From positions 1 to 7,539 of the forward strand of contig JANXBB010000087.1 in assembly GCA_025061975.1 (NCBI GenBank): 7,539 bases of DNA. Reading direction: 5' to 3'. This document shows positions 1-6,844 of this stretch, in pieces; the first letter of the stretch is position 1, and every line of letters starts with the position of its first letter. Under the pieces are notes generated by a model. That model made no database searches, had not been told where the DNA came from, and saw nothing but the letters and a program-made list of their open reading frames with translations. The position numbers and the translations under genes were made by a program. The stretch comes from Caldifarciminota bacterium (GTDB taxonomy: Bacteria > Hydrothermota > Tepidihabitantia > Tepidihabitantales > CAIPLT01).

Positions 1-411
<411 letters not shown>

Positions 412-418
412 GCCTGAA

Positions 419-817
419 TTATAAGATTTTAACTAGCGCCTTAAGACATGCTCTAATTATAAGAGCTTGAGGAATTGTTTCATAAATTTTACCTTGAGTT
501 TCTACGGTTCGACATTCAACCGGACCGCAAATATCACAACATGGACTTTCGCCTTTTCGCGCTGAAAGCCACTTTTCTAACGGCTTGTTATTAATCAAGA
601 TCTGGTTCGATTTCAAAGGATCTTTTCTAAACTCGGCAAGTGTAAGCTTTTCTTTTTTTAAGGTTACTTTAATTCCCAAAGGCTTTAGTAATTTCTTTAG
701 TAAAGTGTATGCTTTAATTAACTCTTTTTCAGTTCGACGGCATCGGGGACACGTTCGATTATTTTTAACAAGTCTTTGCCATCTTATATTTAATTCTTTT
801 AAATTTTGTGCAATCAT
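419..817 (-). CDS. DUF2703-type cysteine-rich protein
   Basis: This is a 132-residue protein of unknown function that I recognise as DUF2703-like. Visible hallmarks are IRW near residues 11 to 13, a CPRC pair (C23, C26), a helix followed by LKPLGIKVTL at 44 to 53, DPLKSN at 66 to 71, and a cysteine cluster SPCCDICG plus C102 (C93, C94, C97, C102). The layout of a CxxC followed by helix and strand hints at a thioredoxin-like fold or a metal site, but this is inference. There is no signal peptide or membrane segment, so it is probably cytoplasmic. The reading frame stays open upstream to an ATG at 895, but that lies inside tRNA-Ser(GCT). The ATG at 817 is the next usable start and fits the family's beginning, although no good Shine-Dalgarno sequence precedes it. 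It lies 53 bases after the tRNA with no visible terminator between, so it may be cotranscribed with the two tRNA-Ser genes. Confidence 0.85.
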   Translation of the reverse strand: MIAQNLKELNIRWQRLVKNNRTCPRCRRTEKELIKAYTLLKKLLKPLGIKVTLKKEKLTLAEFRKDPLKSNQILINNKPLEKWLSARKGESPCCDICGPVECRTVETQGKIYETIPQALIIRACLKALVKIL

Positions 818-870
818 AGTAAATAGAGTTTTTCTAAATTTAGCATTTAAATTTATATTTCTAAAAACAA

Positions 871-961
871 CGGAGAGGGTGGGATTCGAACCCACGGCAC
901 GGTTTTACCCGTGCGACCGCTTAGCAAGCGGGCGCCTTAGACCTATCTCGGCCACCTCTCC
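871..961 (-). tRNA. tRNA-Ser(GCT)
   Basis: This 91-base class II tRNA reads AGC/AGU codons. The acceptor stem pairs GGAGAGG (955-961) with CCTCTCC (872-878), followed by discriminator G (871). The anticodon arm is CCCGC-TTGCTAA-GCGGT with anticodon GCT. A long variable arm (CGCACGG/CCGTGC type) and a standard GTTCGAATCCC T-loop follow. CCA is not encoded. The tRNA-Ser(TGA) gene ends 23 bases upstream on the same strand. Confidence 0.96.
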
Positions 962-984
962 ATAAAATAATTAAATTCCCATAT

Positions 985-1071
985 CGGAGGGCGGGGGATT
1001 CGAACCCCCATTCCCATTGCTGGGAGCCGGATTTCAAGTCCGGTGCCTTACCAAATTAGGACTAGCCCTCC
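985..1071 (-). tRNA. tRNA-Ser(TGA)
   Basis: This 87-base class II tRNA reads UCA and probably other UCN codons. The acceptor stem pairs GGAGGGC (1065-1071) with GCCCTCC (986-992), with discriminator G at 985. The anticodon arm is CCGGA-CTTGAAA-TCCGG with anticodon TGA. A variable-arm hairpin CTCCCA-GCAA-TGGGA and the T-arm GGGGG-TTCGAAT-CCCCC follow. CCA is not encoded. The D-arm is slightly irregular: one extra T (position 1061) appears to sit between G10 and the rest of the D-stem if A14 and G18-G19 are aligned to consensus. It is the first gene of a minus-strand unit with its own promoter. Confidence 0.95.
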
Positions 1072-1107
1072 AATTTCTAAAATCGTTCAAAGAACATTTA
1101 TAAAAAT

Positions 1108-1135
1108 AAGATACCAAATTTTTGGCAAAAGTCAA
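1108..1135 (-). promoter_or_regulatory. Promoter for the tRNA-Ser pair
   Basis: On the minus strand, TTGACT (1130-1135) and TATCTT (1108-1113) are separated by 16 bases. The predicted start near 1101 would give a 30-base 5' leader before tRNA-Ser(TGA). The spacer holds a perfect inverted repeat, CCAAA-nn-TTTGG (1114-1125). It probably serves both tRNA-Ser genes and perhaps the DUF2703-type gene. Confidence 0.6.
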
Positions 1136-1489
1136 TCAGTTTATAATTTTAAATAATAAACAAGAAAATAACCGCATAGGCAAAACTCACAATAAATCAT
1201 TAGCTCTGCGTAAACTACTATTAGAATACCGCTCTCCTATATTTAAAAATTACAACTGAAAACATTTAAAAAGCAATGACACATCCAGCATAAAAAAGAA
1301 AATCTTAGTAAAAAGTCGTCAAAAATTTAAAAGCCATTGCGGAATTGATACTTTCTTCCGTGGAGGGGAGCGCTCAGTTAATTTTGAGGTATATTAGATA
1401 ACAATTTGATTTTCAAAGTATTAAGTAAAAATTACCATTAAAATAAATATTATTTATAAGTAATATTTTGTTATATCGGTTTTTAGTAG
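1136..1489. other. Gene-free intergenic region
   Basis: No convincing coding region, tRNA or repeat was found in these 354 bases. They separate the minus-strand tRNA-Ser promoter from the plus-strand manC promoter. Most of it is very AT-rich. One GC-richer patch (about 1331-1388) can fold: CGGAA (1340-1344) pairs with TTCCG (1356-1360), GAGCGCTC (1368-1375) is a perfect 8-base palindrome, and CTCA (1373-1376) can pair with TGAG (1385-1388). The last 60 bases before the manC promoter are almost pure A+T and could act as an UP-like element. Confidence 0.5.
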
Positions 1490-1517
1490 TTGACAATTGA
1501 TATTTTGTTGGTAATAT
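1490..1517 (+). promoter_or_regulatory. Promoter for manC-rdgB
   Basis: A perfect TTGACA -35 box (1490-1495) is followed after 16 bases by TAATAT (1512-1517), a four-of-six match to the -10 consensus. The start site would be near 1524, giving a leader of about 29 bases that includes the GAGG ribosome binding site at 1544-1547. An AT-rich stretch lies just upstream. Confidence 0.65.
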
Positions 1518-1552
1518 ATGAGAAAAGAAAAATTGAAACTTGTGAGGAAGCT

Positions 1553-2626
1553 ATGAACTTATATGCAGTAGTTCTTGCCGGTGGTAAAGGTGAACGGTTT
1601 TGGCCGATGAGTCGGAGTAATTTACCTAAGCAGTTTATTCGGTTATTTGGGAAAGATTCTTTAGTTGTTGCGACTGCGAAGCGAATTGGTAAATTAGTTC
1701 CCATAGAACGTCAGTATTTTGTGTTATCCAAAAGCTTAAGTTTGATTTTAAAAAAACAGATTCGTATTAGTCGGAAAAATATTATTTATGAGCCGGTAGG
1801 TAAAAATACTGCGCCGGCAATTGGGCTTGCTGTTGCGTATTTAGAGAAAATAGATCCTCAAGGAACGGTAATTGTTTTACCGGCCGATCATATTATTAAA
1901 GATACTGATAAGTTTTGCAGGTGTGTTAAATTTGCTTATGAACTTGCGCAAAAAGATTATCTTATAACTTTTGGAATACCTCCAACGGCTCCGGAGACTG
2001 GTTATGGCTATATAAATATCAAAGAAGAGTTCCAGCGAGATAACGGTCTTTTGAGTTATAAGGTTTGGCGATTTGTTGAAAAGCCCGATATAAAAACTGC
2101 TCAAAAGTATTTAAAGAGTGGTAAATATTTTTGGAATAGTGGAATGTTTGTGTTTAAGATAAAGACGATTCTTGATGCATATAAAATTTGTCTTCCGGAT
2201 TTTTATCGGCATTTAAAAGAGTATCAAAAGCATATTGGTACGAAAACTCAAAATGAGGCTTTAAATAATTTATATTACAATGCACCGGCAACCTCAATTG
2301 ATTATGCAGTTCTCGAAAAAGTTTCTAATATTATTATGATCAAGGCTAATTTTTATTGGGATGATGTTGGATCATGGTTAGCATTAGAAAGGCATTTTTC
2401 TAAGGATTCCTCGGGGAATGTGATTTTGGGTGATGTAGTTAACTATAATACCCAAAATTCAATTATTGTTAATGATAAAGGGCTAATCGCAACTATGGGG
2501 ATTGATGATTTAGTTGTGGTGAGAAATCAAGATGTTATTTTAGTGATGTCGAAAGCTCAAGCAATGCAGCTTAAAGAGTTAATAAAAGAGATCGCTAAAA
2601 ATTCCAGGTTTCAAAAATACTTGTGA
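1553..2626 (+). CDS. manC: Mannose-1-phosphate guanylyltransferase
   Basis: The enzyme makes GDP-mannose from mannose-1-phosphate and GTP in the cytoplasm, supplying mannose, fucose or rhamnose-type sugars for surface polysaccharides. The 357-residue length fits the short, single-domain form without the C-terminal phosphomannose isomerase domain. Visible motifs are the nucleotide-binding GGKGERFWPMSR (10-21) and PKQF (25-28), the metal-binding PADH (D112), FVEKP (E176-K177-P178), the sugar-binding FWNSGMF (N195), SIDYAVLEK, and WDDVGSW (269-275) with a second metal-site Asp. The ATG at 1553 is chosen over an in-frame ATG at 1490 because it places the signature at the usual distance, follows GAGG at 1544-1547, and the upstream ATG lies in the -35 box. 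The gene overlaps rdgB by four bases (GTGA), so the two are probably cotranscribed and translationally coupled. A related sugar-nucleotide transferase is the main alternative, but the motifs favour mannose. Confidence 0.92.
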   Translation: MNLYAVVLAGGKGERFWPMSRSNLPKQFIRLFGKDSLVVATAKRIGKLVPIERQYFVLSKSLSLILKKQIRISRKNIIYEPVGKNTAPAIGLAVAYLEKIDPQGTVIVLPADHIIKDTDKFCRCVKFAYELAQKDYLITFGIPPTAPETGYGYINIKEEFQRDNGLLSYKVWRFVEKPDIKTAQKYLKSGKYFWNSGMFVFKIKTILDAYKICLPDFYRHLKEYQKHIGTKTQNEALNNLYYNAPATSIDYAVLEKVSNIIMIKANFYWDDVGSWLALERHFSKDSSGNVILGDVVNYNTQNSIIVNDKGLIATMGIDDLVVVRNQDVILVMSKAQAMQLKELIKEIAKNSRFQKYL

Positions 2627-3231
2627 AGAAAATAATTTTAGCCACAAATAACTTACACAAAGTTCAGGAGATAAAGGAAATTCTTCATAATATTGACTGG
2701 GAACTTGTACCTTTGCCTCAACTAATAAAGGATTTTCATGTGTTTGAAGATGGTCAAAGTTATGCTGAGAATGCAATTAAAAAAGCAGAAAGTGTTGCAC
2801 GCTATTTTAATCAAATAGCTTTAGGTGAAGACAGCGGTCTTGAGGTTGATGTCTTAAATGGCGCTCCCGGAATATTTTCAGCACGTTTTGCAGGTGAACC
2901 GGTTAGTTATGATAATAATATTAAGAAACTTTTAAACCTGCTTGAAGGAGTGCCGGAGGAAAAAAGAACAGCACGCTTTCGATGTGTTTGTGCTATTGCA
3001 TTTCCTTACGAACTAAAAAAACCAACTGTGATTTTTGAAGGTGTCTGTGAGGGCAAAATTGCATTTAGTCTTCGGGGTAATCGAGGTTTTGGTTATGATC
3101 CGATATTTATTCCTCAGGGATACAATAAAACTTTTGCGGAGATGACATCCGAAGAGAAAAATCGAATAAGCCATCGTGCTTTGGCGCTTAAGAAAGTCGA
3201 AACTTTTCTTTGTGAACTTAAGGATATATAA
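2623..3231 (+). CDS. rdgB: RdgB/HAM1 non-canonical purine NTP pyrophosphatase
   Basis: The enzyme removes XTP, ITP and dITP from the nucleotide pool by hydrolysing them to monophosphates and pyrophosphate, protecting DNA and RNA from deaminated purines. The 202 residues match the usual length. Conserved blocks are the phosphate-binding ATNNLHK (7-13), YAENA with E49, the catalytic EDSG with D70, GAPGIFSARFAG, the base-recognising GFGYDPIF, and the C-terminal SHR-A-L block. The start is GTG at 2623, overlapping the manC TGA in GTGA. No well-spaced Shine-Dalgarno sequence is visible, so initiation probably relies on ribosomes finishing manC. The stop is only three bases from the end of the opposing tRNA-Leu gene, so transcripts that run on would be antisense to that tRNA. 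Confidence 0.95.
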   Translation: MKKIILATNNLHKVQEIKEILHNIDWELVPLPQLIKDFHVFEDGQSYAENAIKKAESVARYFNQIALGEDSGLEVDVLNGAPGIFSARFAGEPVSYDNNIKKLLNLLEGVPEEKRTARFRCVCAIAFPYELKKPTVIFEGVCEGKIAFSLRGNRGFGYDPIFIPQGYNKTFAEMTSEEKNRISHRALALKKVETFLCELKDI

Positions 3232-3234
3232 AAA

Positions 3235-3318
3235 TGCCGAAGGAGGGAGTTGAACCCTCACGCCCTTGCGGGCGGCGGATTTTGAGTCCGCTACGTCTCC
3301 CAGTTCCGTCACTTCGGC
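3235..3318 (-). tRNA. tRNA-Leu(CAA)
   Basis: This 84-base class II tRNA reads UUG. The acceptor stem GCCGAAG (3312-3318) pairs with CTTCGGC (3236-3242), with discriminator A (3235). The anticodon arm is GCGGA-CTCAAAA-TCCGC with anticodon CAA. The variable-arm hairpin is CGCCC-GCAA-GGGCG, and the T-arm is GAGGG-TTCAACT-CCCTC. CCA is not encoded; five Ts follow the discriminator directly. It has its own promoter and is convergent with rdgB. Confidence 0.96.
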
Positions 3319-3333
3319 AAAATATTTTTTAAT

Positions 3334-3361
3334 AGGATACTGAAGAATAAAAAAATGTCAA
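3334..3361 (-). promoter_or_regulatory. Promoter for tRNA-Leu
   Basis: On the minus strand, a perfect TTGACA (3356-3361) and TATCCT (3334-3339) are separated by 16 bases. The predicted start near 3327 gives a leader of about nine bases before the tRNA 5' end at 3318. It is back to back with the plus-strand promoter at 3375; the two -35 boxes are 13 bases apart. Confidence 0.65.
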
Positions 3362-3374
3362 TAATTTTATTTTG

Positions 3375-3402
3375 TTGACAATAAACTATTTTTGAGTAGT
3401 CT
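3375..3402 (+). promoter_or_regulatory. Promoter for the transglutaminase-like lipoprotein, near-leaderless
   Basis: A perfect TTGACA (3375-3380) is followed after 16 bases by TAGTCT (3397-3402), a weak -10 match. TCTATT (3400-3405), with a 19-base spacer, is an alternative. Either choice puts the start site between about 3409 and 3412, at or within three bases of the ATG at 3412. There is no room for, and no sign of, a Shine-Dalgarno sequence. Confidence 0.5.
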
Positions 3403-3411
3403 ATTTAGTGT

Positions 3412-4833
3412 ATGAGAAGTTTAACCCGATTGATTTTAATAAGTTTATTAGCAGTTTTTATAAATACTGCTTGTCGACATCGCTGTCCTTCTATTACACA
3501 ATCCAGTGAAACTGAACAATGGCGAATGATATATCTTCAAAACAGGCGGATCGGATATTCTTATCTTAAGATAGCTAAAATTAAAGATGGCTATCAGATT
3601 ACTGAACGGTTCCGTATGAAACTGGGAATGTTGGGAAAGTCTCAGGAAATTATTACTGAATTTATTGGAGTTACGGATTTGGAGTATGCGCTAAAGAACT
3701 TTAGTTATTTATTTAAATCACCAGATCAAAGTTTTACGCTTCTTGGTAAAATTACTGAAAAGAAAGTTATTTTAGAATCAGGAGATAATAAAATACTGTC
3801 TAAAGAAATTCCGTTAGCTACTGAGAACATTTATTGCAATGCGGTACTGGGACGACTTATTGCGCATAAGAAATTTAAAATACCATCAAACTTTACTGTA
3901 AAATTAATTGAGCCTACTGTTGCAACGATTATTGATGCTCAGTTAAATATTTTGGGTAAGGAGAAAATTGAAATCGACGGTCGGGTTCTAGAGCTAACGA
4001 AAGTTTCTTGTCAGATGCTTGGACTCACAAGTTATCTATGGCTTAACGAAAGCGGGACAGTTAAGAAAGAATGGTCATCGCCCGATATGATAAGTATTGA
4101 GACAACATCAGATGATGTATTAGCTCAAAGTTCACTAGCTGAACAGTTGGATATTTTGGATCTATATGCGATTCCAGCCGAAACAACAGTTTACAATCCC
4201 CGCCAAGTAAAATGGGCAGAAATTACTTTTACCAACTTTGATACTTCAGGGTTTAGCTTGCACGATGATTTTCAAAGAGTAACTAATTATAATCCAATCA
4301 AAATAGAAATAAACAGTAAATTGGAAATAAAAGATGTGCTATTCCCGATTGATGATAACCGCGAGTACTTAAGGTCGTCATTTTATGTGCAAAGCGAGCA
4401 CCCGGAAATAATTGCTATGGCACGAAAGATTGTTGGAACTGAAAAATCTGCGACGCGGTGTGCTGAAAAGATTCTGAATTGGGTTTATAAAATGGTAAAA
4501 AAAGAACCAAGCGCAACAATTCCTCAATCTATTGAAGTTTTAAAAAAATTACGCGGTGATTGTAATGAGCACGCAGTACTTTATTGTGCTTTAGCTCGTG
4601 CAATTGGTATACCGACTGAGATTTGCGTTGGGCTTGTGTATCTTGACGGTAAATTTTACTATCATGCTTGGAATAAAGTATACTTGGGCGAATGGGTAGC
4701 AGTTGATCCAACTTTTGGGCAGTTTCCTGCGGATGCTTTACACATTAAATTAAGTGAAGGCGAACTTTCAGAACAGAGTAAGGTTCTAAAAATTATAGGA
4801 AAAGTAAAACTTAAAATTATTAGCTACAGATAG
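3412..4833 (+). CDS. Exported transglutaminase-like protein, probable lipoprotein
   Basis: The 473-residue protein has a C-terminal transglutaminase-core domain at about residues 340 to 440. The catalytic triad is intact: C384 in GDCNEHA, H418 in YYHAW and D432 in VDPTFGQ. Bacterial members are usually cysteine proteases or amidases acting on peptides rather than cross-linking enzymes; the substrate here is unknown. The N-terminus has two arginines, a hydrophobic stretch (about 7-17) and a cysteine at 21 (INTAC), suggesting a lipoprotein signal, although Asn at -3 is not a classic lipobox residue. Residues 22 to about 330 look like beta-rich extracytoplasmic sequence that I do not recognise. 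The ATG at 3412 gives the full signal sequence and sits at or next to the predicted transcription start. It is convergent with the chaperone gene, five bases apart. Confidence 0.85.
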   Translation: MRSLTRLILISLLAVFINTACRHRCPSITQSSETEQWRMIYLQNRRIGYSYLKIAKIKDGYQITERFRMKLGMLGKSQEIITEFIGVTDLEYALKNFSYLFKSPDQSFTLLGKITEKKVILESGDNKILSKEIPLATENIYCNAVLGRLIAHKKFKIPSNFTVKLIEPTVATIIDAQLNILGKEKIEIDGRVLELTKVSCQMLGLTSYLWLNESGTVKKEWSSPDMISIETTSDDVLAQSSLAEQLDILDLYAIPAETTVYNPRQVKWAEITFTNFDTSGFSLHDDFQRVTNYNPIKIEINSKLEIKDVLFPIDDNREYLRSSFYVQSEHPEIIAMARKIVGTEKSATRCAEKILNWVYKMVKKEPSATIPQSIEVLKKLRGDCNEHAVLYCALARAIGIPTEICVGLVYLDGKFYYHAWNKVYLGEWVAVDPTFGQFPADALHIKLSEGELSEQSKVLKIIGKVKLKIISYR

Positions 4834-4838
4834 TAAAA

Positions 4839-6833
4839 TTATTTATTTTCCTCTTGAGTTTTCACATCAGTTTCCGGACTAAGATATTTTTCAATTCTAT
4901 AATTTTTACTTATCTCTTTTAAGAATTCTTGATATCTTTCTTTATCTAAATGTTGGCGTAATTTTCTTTGGATTATCGGTTTTACATCTTCAAATTTTTT
5001 GACGTAGGGTTCTTTTATTTCTTCTAATTTCAATATGATATATGTAGTATCATTTTGTTTGATCGGTTTACTTATAGCTCCGAGTTTTAGTTTACTTAAA
5101 GCATCTTCGATTTCTTTAGGCTTAGTCCCAACAGCAAAAAATCCCATATCACCGCCGGCATTTTTACTTGGAGCACGGGAATAGATTCGAGCTAAAGAAT
5201 CAAAGGGGATTTTATTGACAACCGCTTGGTGTCGAATTTCTTGAGCTAAGGATTCTGATGAGACAACGATTTCTCGAGCTCGGAATTGTTTTGGAACTTT
5301 ATATTCGGAGATGTTTTTCTGATAATCTGCTTTTAGGTCCTCGTCAGTAATATTAATTTTAGCTTCTACTTCGTTTTTTCTTATGGTATTAATTAAAATA
5401 GCTCGTTTTGATTCTTCAATTTGCTGAAAAACGTTATTTTTAAGCCAAAACTTAATCTTTTCAAGTTCCATAAGCCAAGTTTTTTCTAAAATTATTTGAT
5501 CCAATATGCGCTTTTTACCTTCAGGAGTTTCAAATTCGGAGCGGTAAAATGGGGGTATTCGATTAAGATAAGTCGTTATCTCTGTCTGAGTAATTGGAAT
5601 ATTGTTAATAAACGCTACTGTATCTAAATTGTCACTAAAAGCATTATCAAAAATACGGATGTTATAAAGTTTTTTAAAATTATCAGTTTTCTCTTTAAAC
5701 GTGCGTTCAATTTTTTCGCTGCGCAGACGATATTCAATTTCAGTGGCAACTTCTTTATATGAACGAGTAATTTGTGGTCGATGATCTAGGATCTTTAGTA
5801 TTACATAGCCACCTTTGTCTTGTGAATAAATAGGGGTACTTAAAGTTTGCGGTTTTAACTTAAAAGCAATCTTCTCAATTTCTATTGGGTGAATTCCTTT
5901 TCGGAAATATCCCAAGTCACCGTAATTCTTTTTGGTGGGTGAAATTGAATAATTTAAAGCGATCGTATCAAAATATTCTTCGGGGGCTAAACGGAGTACT
6001 TGATATAGACTATCCGCAAGATTTTTATCTGTTACAACAATTTCTTTGGCCCGGACTTCTTCCGGTACTGTAAATTCAGATTTTTTATGTTTGCGATAAT
6101 ATGATTTTTTTTCCTTTTCGGTAATTTTTACTTTATTGATGATTTCTTGTTGATACCAATTCTGTAACATGGAATTTTTTCTCGCTTCACTGACTTGATC
6201 TTTAAAAGCCGTAGTTTGATGATAGCCGCGTTTTAAAGCTTCGCAAAAAAGTAGTCGTTCATTTATCATCTCATCGAGTAGTTCATTTTTCTTTTCAAAT
6301 GTTTCATAAGTACCCGGTGCCAAACTCATGCGATCTTCAAATTCGATTCGGGTTATTGGGTAATTATCGACTTGGGCAACAAGTTCTTGATAATTCTTTT
6401 TAAAACAGCGTTCAATAGCATCAAGGGCATCTTGGGCATAAACTGATTTGTGGTAACGGATTGCAACCTGTTCAAACATTTGTGCTGCTTTTAGAAAATT
6501 TTCTTGCTTTTCATAAACTAAACCAAGCCGATAGTAAATATCGGCTGGCGAAATCTTTTTTTGTTGAGAATTTAGGAGTTGATTGTAAATACTTTCGGCC
6601 TTTTGATAGTCATTAAGTTTATCAAAATAGAGATCGCCAAGCTCTAGGAGGTAAAGAGGTTTTTCTGATTGTGAAGCTTTATCTAAAGCATTTTTAATTT
6701 TTTCTTCAGCAGTATAATATGCACCTTGCATGTATAACAACGCTAATTCATTAGTAAGATCTTTAATCGCAGATTTAGCAAAGACAACATTAATTGCAAT
6801 AATAAAAACAATAAAGAATTTGATGCATCGCAT
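4839..6833 (-). CDS. Exported TPR/double-parvulin (SurA/PpiC-like) chaperone
   Basis: The 664-residue protein has a Sec signal peptide with likely cleavage after VFA (residue 19). A TPR-like helical region spans about 58 to 147. Two similar modules follow, each with a SurA-type helical segment and a parvulin-like domain: about 154-255 plus 260-350, and about 404-510 plus 517-604. Parallel landmarks are PITxxE, VPxxxRAxEIVV, GDLGYF/GDMGFF and YVILK/YIILK. By family it should act in the periplasm on unfolded outer-membrane proteins. Residues typical of active parvulins are absent in both copies: Glu (264, 521) replaces His in the first strand, Ser298 or Ala554 replaces Cys/Asp, and Val344 or Ile599 replaces the last-strand His. 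A chaperone role is therefore more likely than isomerase activity. The ATG at 6833 follows AGGAGG (6838-6843) with a four-base gap. The lipid kinase gene ends 11 bases upstream. Confidence 0.9.
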   Translation of the reverse strand: MRCIKFFIVFIIAINVVFAKSAIKDLTNELALLYMQGAYYTAEEKIKNALDKASQSEKPLYLLELGDLYFDKLNDYQKAESIYNQLLNSQQKKISPADIYYRLGLVYEKQENFLKAAQMFEQVAIRYHKSVYAQDALDAIERCFKKNYQELVAQVDNYPITRIEFEDRMSLAPGTYETFEKKNELLDEMINERLLFCEALKRGYHQTTAFKDQVSEARKNSMLQNWYQQEIINKVKITEKEKKSYYRKHKKSEFTVPEEVRAKEIVVTDKNLADSLYQVLRLAPEEYFDTIALNYSISPTKKNYGDLGYFRKGIHPIEIEKIAFKLKPQTLSTPIYSQDKGGYVILKILDHRPQITRSYKEVATEIEYRLRSEKIERTFKEKTDNFKKLYNIRIFDNAFSDNLDTVAFINNIPITQTEITTYLNRIPPFYRSEFETPEGKKRILDQIILEKTWLMELEKIKFWLKNNVFQQIEESKRAILINTIRKNEVEAKINITDEDLKADYQKNISEYKVPKQFRAREIVVSSESLAQEIRHQAVVNKIPFDSLARIYSRAPSKNAGGDMGFFAVGTKPKEIEDALSKLKLGAISKPIKQNDTTYIILKLEEIKEPYVKKFEDVKPIIQRKLRQHLDKERYQEFLKEISKNYRIEKYLSPETDVKTQEENK

Positions 6834-6844
6834 AGCGCCTCCTT

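Noticed and set aside
818..895. Upstream extension of the DUF2703-type gene to an ATG at 895
   Set aside because: That ATG and the following codons lie in the 3' part of tRNA-Ser(GCT); the extra 26 residues do not resemble the family, and the ATG at 817 fits the usual N-terminus.
585..965. Plus-strand open frame opposite the DUF2703-type gene and tRNA-Ser
   Set aside because: It is antisense to a recognised protein and a tRNA, has no ribosome binding site, and its product resembles no known family.
1361..1400. Possible tRNA-like 5' half (GGAGGGG then a CTCA-TGAG D-arm look-alike)
   Set aside because: No anticodon arm, T-arm or matching acceptor 3' strand could be found downstream, so it is not called as a tRNA.
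1441..1455. Inverted repeat AAATAA-ATA-TTATTT
   Set aside because: It consists only of A and T in an AT-rich stretch, so it is expected by chance; it may merely be part of an UP-like element.
1490..1552. Upstream extension of manC to an ATG at 1490
   Set aside because: The extension overlaps the promoter boxes, and the sugar-nucleotide motif would sit too far from the N-terminus; the ATG at 1553 has a ribosome binding site.
3013..3312. Minus-strand open frame across rdgB and tRNA-Leu
   Set aside because: It begins inside tRNA-Leu and is antisense to rdgB; the product looks like a tRNA-derived artefact.
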